Below, one piece after another: positions 46,390-55,749 of a stretch of 64,000 bases of DNA. The notes below the pieces were generated by a model that ran no database searches, was not told the DNA's origin, and saw only the letters and a list, made by a program, of their open reading frames with translations. Positions within the stretch are counted from its first letter, which is position 1. Each line of letters opens with the position of its first letter. The stretch lies in the NCBI RefSeq assembly GCF_005047595.1, contig NZ_SUPL01000002.1:1-64000 (forward strand), in the 5' to 3' direction. Source of the stretch: Pontimicrobium aquaticum (GTDB lineage: Bacteria; Bacteroidota; Bacteroidia; Flavobacteriales; Flavobacteriaceae). Made by a program: the position numbers and the translations under genes.

Positions 46390-46452
46390 ATGCAAAAGCA
46401 ACTATTACATATCATTTCTATTATTAGCGTCGTGATTATTTCACAGCGTTAA
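46390..46452 (+). CDS. ilv leader peptide 1
   Basis: A 20-residue leader, MQKQLLHIISIISVVIISQR. Ten of 20 codons are for Leu, Ile or Val, including two Ile pairs, a Val pair and a further Ile pair near the end. The stop is at 46450-46452. The antiterminator strand begins at 46454, and the first terminator follows. This is the layout of ribosome-sensing attenuation of branched-chain amino acid genes, here the ilvD-ilvA operon downstream. Too short to score by coding statistics, but composition and context are strong. Confidence 0.88.
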   Translation: MQKQLLHIISIISVVIISQR

Positions 46453-46453
46453 A

Positions 46454-46515
46454 AGGAATGGTATTTAAAATTCAAATAATATTTTAGAAGCCTTCCTATT
46501 TCGGAAGGTTTTTTT
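46454..46515 (+). promoter_or_regulatory. ilv attenuator 1 (antiterminator and terminator)
   Basis: Terminator: CCTTCC (46491-46496) pairs with GGAAGG (46503-46508) followed by seven Ts. Alternative: AGGAATGG (46454-46461) pairs with CCTTCCT (46491-46497), 7 bp with one bulged T, which blocks the terminator. A ribosome at the leader stop would cover 46454-46461 and favour termination. A ribosome stalled on Ile/Val codons leaves it free. Confidence 0.85.
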
Positions 46516-46578
46516 ATGGATTATAAAATGAGATATATAGCTAATATTATAATTATTGTCATTATTAACTCAAGTTGA
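46516..46578 (+). CDS. ilv leader peptide 2
   Basis: A second 20-residue leader, MDYKMRYIANIIIIVIINSS, or 16 residues from the internal ATG at 46528. Seven Ile and one Val codons cluster before the stop. It begins at the nucleotide after the U-run of terminator 1, so it is made only in transcripts that have passed the first attenuator. Its stop (46576-46578) is one nucleotide from the second antiterminator strand, repeating the geometry of the first. Confidence 0.85.
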   Translation: MDYKMRYIANIIIIVIINSS

Positions 46579-46579
46579 G

Positions 46580-46638
46580 TTGATGCAGTAAGCTATATTC
46601 AAAATTTAAGCCTGTGTCAATTTGATTCAGGCTTTTTT
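46580..46638 (+). promoter_or_regulatory. ilv attenuator 2 (antiterminator and terminator)
   Basis: Terminator: AAGCCTG (46608-46614) pairs with CAGGCTT (46628-46634), running into TTTTTT (46633-46638). Alternative: TTGATGCAG (46580-46588) pairs with CTGTGTCAA (46612-46620) including two G-U pairs. After a three-base bulge, GCT (46592-46594) pairs with AGC (46609-46611). That gives 12 bp, which would hold the terminator arm away. The 181 nt to ilvD hold a 27-codon ORF of doubtful meaning and a 7-bp inverted repeat (46765-46771 with 46797-46803). Confidence 0.83.
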
Positions 46639-46819
46639 ATTGAATTTATAAGTGCTGAACATCATATAAAAACAAATATAAACAATAGATAATCAAGTAA
46701 ATACAAAAAATTAATAGAATATGACTTTAGACCAACTTAGTAAAAGTTTAATCAGTAAAAAGTGTAAACATCTAATTTCGACATATCTAAACTTTAATGT
46801 TTAGCGTCAAAAACAGAAC

Positions 46820-48499
46820 ATGAAACAATTAAATAAATACAGTAAAACAGTCACCCAAGACCCAACGCAGCCAGCAGCACAAGCCATGTTGCATGGTATT
46901 GGTTTAACAAGGGAAGATTTTGAAAAACCTCTAGTTGGTATTGCAAGTACAGGTTACGAAGGCAATCCATGTAATATGCATCTTAATGATTTGGCAAAAT
47001 TGGTGAAGCAAGGTACGCTAAATGAAGATGTTGTTGGTTTGATTTTTAATACTATTGGCGTAAGTGATGGCATTTCAATGGGAACTCCAGGAATGCGTTA
47101 TTCATTACCTTCTAGAGACGTTATCGCAGACTCCATGGAAACAGTAGTTCAGGCCATGAGTTATGACGGTTTGGTAACTGTGGTTGGATGCGATAAAAAT
47201 ATGCCTGGAGCTTTAATGGCAATGATTCGTCTTAATAGACCATCCATATTAGTATATGGAGGAACTATAGATTCTGGTTGTCACAATGGAAAAAAACTAG
47301 ACGTTGTTTCTGCGTTTGAAGCATGGGGAAGTAAAGTCGCTGGAACCATGGAGCAAGAAGAATTTGAATGCATTGTAAAAAAAGCAATTCCTGGAGCAGG
47401 CGCTTGTGGTGGAATGTACACGGCTAATACTATGGCTTCTGCAATTGAAGCCTTAGGAATGACTTTACCTTTCAATTCATCAAATCCTGCTACAGGTGAC
47501 GCAAAACAAGTAGAAGCCATTAAAGCTGGTGAAGCCATGCGATTGCTATTGGAAAAGGATATAAAACCTTCAGATATAATTACGAGAAAATCACTTGAAA
47601 ATGCGATTCGATTGGTAACTATTTTAGGAGGTTCTACGAATGCAGTGTTACATTTTTTAGCAATTGCAAGAGCAGCACAAATAGAGTTTACCTTAAGTGA
47701 TTTTCAAAACATAAGTGACAACACACCATTTTTGGCAGATTTAAAACCTAGTGGAAAATACCTCATGGAAGATGTTCATGCAGTTGGAGGGATTCCAGCA
47801 GTTTTAAAATACTTATTGAAAAAAGGATTACTTCATGGTGATTGTCTAACAGTCACAGGAAAAACAATCGCTGAAAATTTATTAGATGTCGATGATTTAA
47901 CAGAAGGTCAAGAAGTCATCAAGTCTATAGAAGATCCTATTAAAATTTCTGGGCATTTACGAATGTTATATGGCAATTTAGCACCTGAAGGTAGTGTGGC
48001 AAAAATTACTGGAAAAGAAGGCTTAAAGTATAGAGGAACTGCCAAAGTTTTTGAAGGCGAATATGATGCTAACGATGGCATTCGTGATGGTAAAGTTCAA
48101 AAAGGCGATGTTGTAGTCATTCGTTATGAAGGTCCAAAAGGAGGCCCAGGAATGCCAGAAATGTTAAAACCAACAGCAGCGATTATGGGAGCAGGTTTAG
48201 GAAAAGATGTCGCGTTAATTACAGATGGACGTTTTTCTGGTGGCACTCATGGTTTTGTGGTAGGACACATCACACCTGAAGCCCAAGAAGGTGGAGCAAT
48301 TGCTTTGGTTAAGGATGGTGACATGATAACTATTGACGCCGAAACAAATAGTATAACACTTGAAGTTTCAGAACAAGAACTTCAACAAAGAAAACAACAA
48401 AGGAAAGCACCAAAACTCAAAGTTGAGCGCGGAGTATTATATAAGTATGCAAGAACGGTTTCATCAGCATCTAAAGGTTGTGTAACAGATGAATTTTAA
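46820..48499 (+). CDS. ilvD: dihydroxy-acid dehydratase
   Basis: A 559-residue iron-sulfur dehydratase converting dihydroxy acids to 2-keto acids in Ile and Val synthesis. Conserved: [33 protein letters not shown] with cluster cysteines, and [14 protein letters not shown]. First gene of ilvDBNCA, 3 nt before ilvB. Expression should require passing the two tandem attenuators. Confidence 0.96.
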   Translation: MKQLNKYSKTVTQDPTQPAAQAMLHGIGLTREDFEKPLVGIASTGYEGNPCNMHLNDLAKLVKQGTLNEDVVGLIFNTIGVSDGISMGTPGMRYSLPSRDVIADSMETVVQAMSYDGLVTVVGCDKNMPGALMAMIRLNRPSILVYGGTIDSGCHNGKKLDVVSAFEAWGSKVAGTMEQEEFECIVKKAIPGAGACGGMYTANTMASAIEALGMTLPFNSSNPATGDAKQVEAIKAGEAMRLLLEKDIKPSDIITRKSLENAIRLVTILGGSTNAVLHFLAIARAAQIEFTLSDFQNISDNTPFLADLKPSGKYLMEDVHAVGGIPAVLKYLLKKGLLHGDCLTVTGKTIAENLLDVDDLTEGQEVIKSIEDPIKISGHLRMLYGNLAPEGSVAKITGKEGLKYRGTAKVFEGEYDANDGIRDGKVQKGDVVVIRYEGPKGGPGMPEMLKPTAAIMGAGLGKDVALITDGRFSGGTHGFVVGHITPEAQEGGAIALVKDGDMITIDAETNSITLEVSEQELQQRKQQRKAPKLKVERGVLYKYARTVSSASKGCVTDEF

Positions 48500-48502
48500 A
48501 TT

Positions 48503-50242
48503 ATGATTATGGAAACATTAACGGTAAAACAAAAGCAATATCTAAAGCAACCAAAAGAACGTATTTCTGGAAGCGAAGCTATTGTGAGGTGCTTATTGGC
48601 TGAAGGAGTAGATGTACTATATGGTTATCCAGGAGGAGCCATTATGCCAGTTTATGATGAGTTGTATAAATATCAAGATAAAATTCATCATGTATTGACA
48701 AGACACGAGCAAGGCGCAACGCATTCTGCTCAAGGTTATGCACGTATTTCTGGAAAAGTTGGAGTGGCTATGGCGACGTCTGGACCAGGAGCAACCAATT
48801 TAATTACAGGAATTGCTGATGCACAAATTGATTCCACTCCAATCGTTTGTATTACAGGACAAGTACCATCACATTTATTAGGTAGCGATGCGTTTCAAGA
48901 AACAGATATAGTAGGTATTTCTACTCCTGTTACAAAATGGAATCATCAAATCACCAAAGCTTCTGAAATTCCTGAAGTCATGGCTAAGGCATTTTACATT
49001 GCAAAAAGTGGACGACCAGGACCAGTTTTAATTGATATTACCAAAGATGCTCAGTTCGAAGAGTTTGATTTTCAATATAAAAAATGTGAGGGTATTAGAA
49101 GTTACAATCCTGTTCCTAAAGTTGAAGATTCTAAATTAGAAGAAGCAGCTGATTTAATAAACAATGCCAAGAAACCAATGATAATTTGGGGACAAGGTGT
49201 TATTCTTGGTAAAGCAGAGGAAGAACTTAAAGCAGTGATTGAAAAAGCTGGAATTCCATCGGCTTGGACCATTATGGGAGCATCAGCAATACCAACGTCA
49301 CATCCATTAAATATTGGTATGGTCGGTATGCATGGAAACTATGCGCCAAATGTGTTAACCAATGAATGCGATGTTTTAATTGCCATAGGTATGCGTTTTG
49401 ACGATCGTGTAACAGGTAAATTAGACGACTATGCAACACAAGCTAAAGTGATTCACTTTGAAATTGATCCAGCCGAAATAGATAAAAATGTGAAAACTGA
49501 TGTCGCTGTATTGGGAGATTCAAAAGAAAGTTTAGCGAAGCTACTTCCTCTTTTAAATGCAAACTCACATACAGAATGGCTGCAAAAATTCAAAGATTTA
49601 TATGCTGTTGAATTTGAAAAAGTCATCAAAAATGATTTGCATCCTATTAAAGAAGGACTGACTATGGGAGAAGTACTGAATGAAATTAATACACAAAGCA
49701 AAGGTGAGGCTGCCATTGTTTCAGATGTTGGTCAACATCAAATGATCGCTTGTCGTTATGCAGAATTCAATGTCAGTAGAAGCAATATTACTTCTGGAGG
49801 ATTAGGAACCATGGGATTTGCTTTGCCAGCAGCAATTGGGGCAAAAATGGCTGCTCCAGAACGTGAAGTTGTGGCCGTTATTGGTGATGGTGGTTACCAA
49901 ATGACCATTCAGGAGTTAGGTACTATTTTTCAAACCAAAGTACCTGTAAAAATTGTGGTTTTAAACAATGATTTCTTAGGAATGGTTCGTCAGTGGCAAC
50001 AGTTGTTTTTTGATAAACGCTACGCGTCAACTGAAATGACTAACCCAGATTTTGTAGCCATTGCTAAAGGATATTATGTAAATGCAAAACGTGTTACTAA
50101 GCGTGAGGAATTGTCGTCTGTAGTAGAGGAAATGATGCAGAGTAAAGATGCCTATTTCTTAGAGGTTTGTGTGGAAAAGGAAGATAATGTATTTCCAATG
50201 GTGCCTTCAGGAGCGTCGGTTTCAGATATAAGATTAGAGTAA
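48503..50242 (+). CDS. ilvB: acetolactate synthase large subunit
   Basis: A 579-residue ThDP-dependent enzyme of the first common step of Ile/Val synthesis. GYPGGAIMPVYDEL, RHEQGATHSAQGYAR with the catalytic Glu, and the ThDP/Mg segment GDGGYQMTIQELGTI with LNNDFLGMVRQWQ are visible. Two in-frame ATGs (48503 and 48509) are possible starts. It is followed 2 nt later by its regulatory subunit. Confidence 0.96.
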   Translation: MIMETLTVKQKQYLKQPKERISGSEAIVRCLLAEGVDVLYGYPGGAIMPVYDELYKYQDKIHHVLTRHEQGATHSAQGYARISGKVGVAMATSGPGATNLITGIADAQIDSTPIVCITGQVPSHLLGSDAFQETDIVGISTPVTKWNHQITKASEIPEVMAKAFYIAKSGRPGPVLIDITKDAQFEEFDFQYKKCEGIRSYNPVPKVEDSKLEEAADLINNAKKPMIIWGQGVILGKAEEELKAVIEKAGIPSAWTIMGASAIPTSHPLNIGMVGMHGNYAPNVLTNECDVLIAIGMRFDDRVTGKLDDYATQAKVIHFEIDPAEIDKNVKTDVAVLGDSKESLAKLLPLLNANSHTEWLQKFKDLYAVEFEKVIKNDLHPIKEGLTMGEVLNEINTQSKGEAAIVSDVGQHQMIACRYAEFNVSRSNITSGGLGTMGFALPAAIGAKMAAPEREVVAVIGDGGYQMTIQELGTIFQTKVPVKIVVLNNDFLGMVRQWQQLFFDKRYASTEMTNPDFVAIAKGYYVNAKRVTKREELSSVVEEMMQSKDAYFLEVCVEKEDNVFPMVPSGASVSDIRLE

Positions 50243-50244
50243 TT

Positions 50245-50775
50245 ATGGAGAAAGAAATTATACAATTTACAGTTTCAGTTTATACTGAAAATAACATAGG
50301 ATTGTTGAATCGAATTTCAGCAATTTTTCAACGCAGACATATCAATATTGAAAGTATTAATTCATCAGCTTCTGAAATTGAAGGCGTAACTCGTTGGACC
50401 ATTTTAGTAAACATGACTGAAGAGCAAATGAAAAAAATTATTGGTCAAATTGAAAAGCAAGTTGAAGTGATTAAAGCCTATTATCATACAGATGAAGAAA
50501 CAATTTATCAAGAGTCGTGTATGTTTAAAATTAAGTCTGATTTACTGTTTGACGAACGTCAAATACAGAATATTATTAAAGAAAGCAACGCTCGTATTGT
50601 TACTGTAAATAAAGAGTTTTTTGTGTTGGAAAAATCAGGACGAAGAAACGAAATAGAATTATTGCATAGAGAATTAAGTGCTTTCGGAATTATGCAATTT
50701 GTGCGTTCAGGACGTATTGCAGTCACTAAAGATGAAATGAAAATAACAGAAATGCTAGCCGCATTTAATAATTAA
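50245..50775 (+). CDS. ilvN: acetolactate synthase small subunit
   Basis: A 176-residue regulatory subunit. An N-terminal ACT domain (VSVYTENNIGLLNRISAIFQRRHINIESIN) is typical of valine feedback binding, then a second domain. It makes the holoenzyme with IlvB and gives feedback control at the protein level, in addition to leader attenuation. Confidence 0.94.
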   Translation: MEKEIIQFTVSVYTENNIGLLNRISAIFQRRHINIESINSSASEIEGVTRWTILVNMTEEQMKKIIGQIEKQVEVIKAYYHTDEETIYQESCMFKIKSDLLFDERQIQNIIKESNARIVTVNKEFFVLEKSGRRNEIELLHRELSAFGIMQFVRSGRIAVTKDEMKITEMLAAFNN

Positions 50776-50787
50776 TAAAAAACTAAA

Positions 50788-52284
50788 ATGGCAAATTATT
50801 TTAACACATTATCGTTAAGTCAAAAATTAGAACAATTATCTAAATGCAGATTTATGGAATCCTCCGAATTTGAAGATGGTGTTTCCGCATTAATTGGAAA
50901 AAAAATAGTCATCGTTGGATGTGGAGCGCAAGGCCTAAATCAAGGATTGAATATGAGAGATTCAGGGTTGGATATTTCCTATGCACTTCGTGCACAAGCC
51001 ATTGCTGAGAAACGTCAGTCGTACAAAAACGCTACTAGCAACGGATTTAATGTTGGAACCTATGAAGAATTAATTCCAACAGCAGACTTAGTACTGAATT
51101 TAACACCTGATAAACAACATTCTAATGTTGTTGATACTGTGATGCCAATGATGAAACAAGGTGCAACATTATCGTATTCTCATGGATTTAATATCGTTGA
51201 AGAAGGTAAACAAATACGTGAAGATTTGACAGTAATCATGGTCGCTCCAAAATGCCCAGGAACTGAAGTTCGTGAAGAATATTTACGTGGTTTTGGGGTT
51301 CCAACATTAACTGCTGTCCACCCTGAAAACGACCCAGAAGGAAAAGGTTGGGCTCAAGCTAAGGCCTATGCTGCAGCAACTGGAGGACATAAAGCAGGTG
51401 TTCTGGAATCATCGTTTGTGGCTGAGGTAAAAAGTGATTTAATGGGAGAGCAAACCATTTTATGTGGTGTGCTTCAAACAGCATCTATTTTGTCTTTTGA
51501 TAAAATGGTCGAAGAAGGGATTGATGCAAACTATGCAGCAAAACTCATTCAGTATGGTTGGGAAACAATTACAGAGGCTCTAAAACATGGAGGCATTACT
51601 AATATGATGGACAGATTGTCTAATCCTGCAAAAATTAAAGCTTTTGAATTATCAGAAGAGCTTAAAACGATTATGAAACCATTGTTTGTTAAGCACATGG
51701 ACGATATCATGTCTGGTCATTTCTCACAAACCATGATGGAGGATTGGGCTAATGACGACACGAACTTATTAAAATGGAGAGCTGAAACTGGTGAAACAGC
51801 CTTTGAAAAAACAAGTGCGACAGCTGAGCATATTTCTGAACAAGAATATTTTGACCATGGTGTATTAATGGTTGCTTTTGTGAGAGCAGGAGTAGAGTTG
51901 GCTTTTGATACTATGGTTGCTTCAGGAATTATTGAAGAATCGGCTTATTACGAGTCATTACACGAATTACCACTAATAGCAAATACAGTTGCAAGAAAGA
52001 AGTTATTCGAGATGAACAGAATTATTTCTGATACAGCTGAATATGGCTGTTATTTATTTGACCATGCATGCAAGCCATTATTGGTAGATTTTATGAAAAC
52101 TGTAAAGACTGATGTGATTGGTAAGTCGTTTTATAAAACAAATGCAGTTGATAATTTAGAGTTGATTAAGGTGAATAATGCCATTAGAAATCATCCAATT
52201 GAAGCCACAGGAAAAGTATTGCGTCAAGCCATGACAGACATGAAAATCATTAAAACTGAAGCTAAACAAGAAGTATTTGCTTAA
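50788..52284 (+). CDS. ilvC: ketol-acid reductoisomerase, class II
   Basis: A 498-residue long-form reductoisomerase. It has the Rossmann motif [15 protein letters not shown] and the duplicated knotted domain of class II enzymes such as the E. coli protein. It converts acetolactate and acetohydroxybutyrate to dihydroxy acids using NADPH and Mg. Confidence 0.95.
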   Translation: MANYFNTLSLSQKLEQLSKCRFMESSEFEDGVSALIGKKIVIVGCGAQGLNQGLNMRDSGLDISYALRAQAIAEKRQSYKNATSNGFNVGTYEELIPTADLVLNLTPDKQHSNVVDTVMPMMKQGATLSYSHGFNIVEEGKQIREDLTVIMVAPKCPGTEVREEYLRGFGVPTLTAVHPENDPEGKGWAQAKAYAAATGGHKAGVLESSFVAEVKSDLMGEQTILCGVLQTASILSFDKMVEEGIDANYAAKLIQYGWETITEALKHGGITNMMDRLSNPAKIKAFELSEELKTIMKPLFVKHMDDIMSGHFSQTMMEDWANDDTNLLKWRAETGETAFEKTSATAEHISEQEYFDHGVLMVAFVRAGVELAFDTMVASGIIEESAYYESLHELPLIANTVARKKLFEMNRIISDTAEYGCYLFDHACKPLLVDFMKTVKTDVIGKSFYKTNAVDNLELIKVNNAIRNHPIEATGKVLRQAMTDMKIIKTEAKQEVFA

Positions 52285-52289
52285 AAATT

Positions 52290-53552
52290 ATGCAAACTAC
52301 AACAACATATTTCCCAAGTATAAAAGACGTTGAAACCGCCTCCGAAAAGTTAAAAGAGGTGGTTTCACTGACGCCTTTATCTAAGAATGAACGTTACTCA
52401 AATCAATTTGGTTGTAATGTGCTTTTTAAAAGAGAAGATTTGCAACAAGTACGCTCCTACAAAATACGAGGTGCTTATAATAAAATGTCTTCGTTAACCG
52501 ACGTCGAAGCTGAAAATGGTATTGTGTGTGCAAGTGCTGGAAATCATGCACAAGGTGTGGCATTGTCATGTAAATTATTAAAAATACATGGCACAATTTA
52601 TATGCCTGAACCAACACCAAGTCAAAAGATAGAGCAAGTTAAAATGTTTGGTAGCGATTTTATAAATGTGGTTTTGGTTGGCGATACCTTTGATGATGCC
52701 TATGAAGCTTCAAAATTGGAATGCGAACGTTTGAATAAAACCTTTATTCACCCATTTAATGATGAAAAAGTCATTGAAGGTCAAGCAACCGTTGGACTGG
52801 AAATAATTGACCAAGCGCAGCACCTAATTCATTATGTGTTCGTTCCAGTTGGAGGAGGAGGTTTAGCATCAGGATTATCTACCTTGTTTAAGGAGTTGTC
52901 ACCAAACACAAAAATTATAGGTGTTGAGCCAGAAGGAGCACCTTCAATGTCAGTATCTATCCATAAAGATAGAGTAGTAGAACTTAAAAATATTGAACGC
53001 TTTGTTGATGGTGCAGCTGTACGTAAAGTGGGAAATAAGACCTTTGAGATTTGTAAACAAAACTTAGATGCTGTCATTACAGTACCAGAAGGTAAAATAT
53101 GTCAAACCATTTTGGAGTTGTATAACAAAGACGCTATCGTGGTTGAACCAGCAGGAGCTTTAAGTATTTCTGCTTTAGACCAATATGCTCATGAAATCAA
53201 AGGAAAAAATGTAGTATGCCTTATTAGTGGCAGTAATAACGATATTACCAGAACACCTGAAATAAAAGAACGCGCTTTATTACATGCTAATTTAAAACAC
53301 TATTTTATTATAAAATTTCCGCAACGAGCAGGAGCATTAAGAGAGTTTGTAGTAGAAATTTTAGGACCAAATGACGACATCACACATTTTGAATACACCA
53401 AAAAAGTAAACCGCGAAAATGATGTGGCAGTGGTTGGTTTAGAGTTGAAATCTCCTAACGATTTACAACCGTTAATCACTAAAATGAAACTTCATAATTT
53501 TTATGGTGATTACCTGAATAACAAACCAGATTTGTTTCAGTTTTTGGTTTAA
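52290..53552 (+). CDS. ilvA: threonine ammonia-lyase, biosynthetic
   Basis: A 420-residue PLP enzyme making 2-oxobutyrate from threonine. Segments: SYKIRGAYN with the PLP Lys, SAGNHAQGVA, the phosphate loop PVGGGGLASG and ISGSNND, and a shortened C-terminal ACT-like region (HYFIIKFPQRAGALREFV). The single C-terminal module makes it shorter than the E. coli form (about 514). Last gene of the ilv operon; no obvious terminator follows. Confidence 0.93.
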   Translation: MQTTTTYFPSIKDVETASEKLKEVVSLTPLSKNERYSNQFGCNVLFKREDLQQVRSYKIRGAYNKMSSLTDVEAENGIVCASAGNHAQGVALSCKLLKIHGTIYMPEPTPSQKIEQVKMFGSDFINVVLVGDTFDDAYEASKLECERLNKTFIHPFNDEKVIEGQATVGLEIIDQAQHLIHYVFVPVGGGGLASGLSTLFKELSPNTKIIGVEPEGAPSMSVSIHKDRVVELKNIERFVDGAAVRKVGNKTFEICKQNLDAVITVPEGKICQTILELYNKDAIVVEPAGALSISALDQYAHEIKGKNVVCLISGSNNDITRTPEIKERALLHANLKHYFIIKFPQRAGALREFVVEILGPNDDITHFEYTKKVNRENDVAVVGLELKSPNDLQPLITKMKLHNFYGDYLNNKPDLFQFLV

Positions 53553-53627
53553 TGTTCCTTTTGATTATTAGAGAGTTATGTTTTTACAAATAATTTTTAT
53601 TTTGTGTTAATTATTAAAAAATATTTG

Positions 53628-53635
53628 TACGTTTG
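53628..53635 (+). promoter_or_regulatory. minus 7 element of the arginine operon
   Basis: TACGTTTG, an exact TAnnTTTG, ends 4 nt before the first Arg-rich leader ATG, so the leader would be essentially leaderless. A TTTG at 53601-53604 is a possible but far (23 nt) minus 33 element. Confidence 0.55.
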
Positions 53636-53639
53636 TACT

Positions 53640-53708
53640 ATGAATTTAATAGAAAATAGAATACGTATTTCCTCTCCAGTTTTGCGCTGTAGGAATTGTC
53701 GCCGTTAA
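53640..53708 (+). CDS. arginine leader peptide 1
   Basis: A 22-residue ORF with six Arg codons (AGA, CGT, CGC, AGG, CGC, CGT), the last two directly before the stop; the end reads CRNCRR. It starts almost at the predicted transcription start. The two last Arg codons lie in or beside a 6-bp stem (CGTTAA 53703-53708 with TTAACG 53717-53722). No convincing terminator follows: only a weak AATT/AATT hairpin before Ts at 53740-53745. Confidence 0.7.
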   Translation: MNLIENRIRISSPVLRCRNCRR

Positions 53709-53757
53709 TATTTCAATTAACGCCTTATCAATTACGTAATTTTTTATTTATTCACAC

Positions 53758-53853
53758 ATGTACACTTCAAACTTCATTTCGACAAATCAAAAAATAGTTA
53801 TTTTAAAAAATAACAAAAGGTCTTTGCGTCGTATTTTATTGCGTCGCCCTTAA
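53758..53853 (+). CDS. arginine leader peptide 2
   Basis: A 31-residue ORF whose last 11 codons hold five Arg codons (ending KRSLRRILLRRP). The TTGCGTCG pattern occurs twice (53824-53831 and 53839-53846), encoding Leu-Arg-Arg both times. The stop overlaps a short hairpin (CGCCC 53845-53849 with GGGTG 53854-53858), followed after 8 nt by six Ts (53867-53872). A ribosome at the stop would disrupt this hairpin. The regulatory mechanism is less clear than in the ilv leaders. Confidence 0.68.
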   Translation: MYTSNFISTNQKIVILKNNKRSLRRILLRRP

Positions 53854-53941
53854 GGGTGTACTACTATTTTTTGAACTTTAGGTGTGTCCAGTTCAGTTTT
53901 CGAGGAATTTTTAACATCAAATAATTTTAATAAAGAAAACA

Positions 53942-54559
53942 ATGAAAATTGTTATTGCTAATAAATCACATAGCATTTATGCTAATACTATTTGCAGCAC
54001 TATTGAAGAAGCTGCACAAAAAAGAGGTACAGGAATAGCTAAGCGTAAACCAGAGTATGTCATTACTAAAATGGAAAATGGTAACGCAGTTATAGCTTTA
54101 GAAGGTGATGTTTTTGCAGGATTTTGTTATATAGAGGCTTGGAGTCATGGCAAATTTGTTGCTAACTCCGGATTAATAGTTCATCCAGACTTTAGAAATC
54201 GTGGGTTGGCTAAACAAATAAAGCAGAAAATTTTTGAACATTCACGAAATAAATTTCCTGACGCAAAAATATTTAGTATCACAACAGGATTAGCTGTTAT
54301 GAAGTTAAATACACAACTAGGGTATAAACCTGTGCCTTTTTCAGAATTAACAGAAGACCAGTCGTTTTGGAATGGTTGTCAAACTTGTAAAAACTACGAT
54401 GTATTGCAACGAACCAACCAAACTATGTGCTTGTGCACAGGGATGTTGTACGACCCAAAATCAAAAGATATTAAAGAAGTTAGAAAAGTAAAAGAAAAGG
54501 TCTTTTTAAGGCTGAAAAGTATTAAGCAAAACTTGTTCCTAAAAAACAACAAATTATGA
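53942..54559 (+). CDS. GNAT acyltransferase, candidate N-acylglutamate synthase
   Basis: A 205-residue GNAT-fold enzyme with the acyl-CoA loop RNRGLAKQI (85-93). Its position as first gene of an otherwise complete arginine operon that lacks argA or argJ suggests it acylates glutamate. A C-terminal Cys motif (Cys146-x2-Cys149 and Cys163-x-Cys165) looks like a metal site, unusual for simple GNAT proteins. Its stop overlaps argG by 4 nt. Whether the acyl donor is acetyl- or succinyl-CoA cannot be seen. Confidence 0.8.
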   Translation: MKIVIANKSHSIYANTICSTIEEAAQKRGTGIAKRKPEYVITKMENGNAVIALEGDVFAGFCYIEAWSHGKFVANSGLIVHPDFRNRGLAKQIKQKIFEHSRNKFPDAKIFSITTGLAVMKLNTQLGYKPVPFSELTEDQSFWNGCQTCKNYDVLQRTNQTMCLCTGMLYDPKSKDIKEVRKVKEKVFLRLKSIKQNLFLKNNKL

Positions 54560-55749
54560 GTCAAATAAAAAAACTAGTTATTGCCTACAGTGGTGGATTA
54601 GATACTTCCTATTGTGCAGTAAGCCTATCTAAAGCAGGTTACGAAGTGTATGCAATTAGTGTAAATACTGGAGGTTTTACTGAGGAAGAAATTAACAACA
54701 TAGAGTCAAATGCTTATAAAATGGGTGTTTCTACCTATAAAAATATAGATGCAGTTACATCGTATTATAACAAGGTAATTAAGTATTTAATTTTTGGTAA
54801 TGTGCTAAAAAACAATACCTATCCATTGTCTGTAAGTGCTGAAAGAATCATTCAAGTTATAGAGATAGTAGAATATGCTAAAAGCATAAACGCCAAATAT
54901 ATAGCTCATGGAAGCACAGGCGCAGGAAATGATCAAGTGCGTTTTGATATGATTTTCCAAACATTAGCACCCGAAATAGAAATCATTACACCAATTAGAG
55001 ATAATAAACTGTCAAGGCAAGAAGAGATAGATTATTTGAAAGCTAACGGTATTGATATGTCTTGGGAAAAAGCAAAATATTCAGTTAATAAAGGGCTTTG
55101 GGGAACTAGTGTTGGTGGAGAGGAAACGTTGACATCTGAAAAACCTCTACCAGATTCTGCTTATCCATCTCAACTAAAGCATGCTGAACCAGAAAAAGTT
55201 ACCTTAACTTTTTTAAAAGGGGAATTGGTTGCCGTTAATGGTGTTGAAAATAATCCAGAAGTCAATATTGAAGTCTTAAATAGTCTGGCCTCAGCATACG
55301 CTATTGGCAGAGATATTCACGTTGGAGATACCATTGTTGGTATTAAAGGACGTGTTGGTTTTGAAGCTGCAGCAGCATTAATCATTATCAAAGCACATCA
55401 TTTATTAGAAAAGCATACACTTACCAAATGGCAACTACAACATAAAGAATATCTAGCTAGTTTCTACGGAATGCATCTTCATGAAGGTCAATATTTAGAC
55501 CCTGTAATGAGAAATATTGAAGCGTTTTTAGAAAGTAGTCAAGCAACAGTTTCAGGAGATGTTAAGGTCACATTAAAACCATATCATTTCTCGCTTGACG
55601 GAATTAGTTCTAATCACGATTTAATGAATGCTAAGTTTGGTAGTTATGGTGAAGAAAACAAAGGCTGGACAGCAGATGAAGCTAAAGGATTTATTAAAAT
55701 TCTTGGCAATCAGAATAAAATTTATCACCAAGTAAATTCAGAATTATGA
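54556..55749 (+). CDS. argG: argininosuccinate synthase
   Basis: A 397-residue ATP-dependent ligase joining citrulline and aspartate. The N-type ATP pyrophosphatase loop AYSGGLDTSY (9-18) and AHGSTGAGNDQVRFD are clear. It overlaps its neighbours by 4 nt on both sides (ATGA junctions), so translation is coupled. Confidence 0.95.
   Translation: MSQIKKLVIAYSGGLDTSYCAVSLSKAGYEVYAISVNTGGFTEEEINNIESNAYKMGVSTYKNIDAVTSYYNKVIKYLIFGNVLKNNTYPLSVSAERIIQVIEIVEYAKSINAKYIAHGSTGAGNDQVRFDMIFQTLAPEIEIITPIRDNKLSRQEEIDYLKANGIDMSWEKAKYSVNKGLWGTSVGGEETLTSEKPLPDSAYPSQLKHAEPEKVTLTFLKGELVAVNGVENNPEVNIEVLNSLASAYAIGRDIHVGDTIVGIKGRVGFEAAAALIIIKAHHLLEKHTLTKWQLQHKEYLASFYGMHLHEGQYLDPVMRNIEAFLESSQATVSGDVKVTLKPYHFSLDGISSNHDLMNAKFGSYGEENKGWTADEAKGFIKILGNQNKIYHQVNSEL

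Noticed and set aside
46721-46804. A 27-codon ORF with five Leu codons between attenuator 2 and ilvD, considered as a third leader.
   Set aside because: Leu codons are scattered (TTA, CTT, TTA, CTA, CTA), there is no following terminator with a U-run, and the composition is near that expected for this AT-rich sequence.
53706-53745. A terminator for the first arginine leader.
   Set aside because: The only hairpin before the six Ts is AATT/AATT with a four-base loop, too weak to call.
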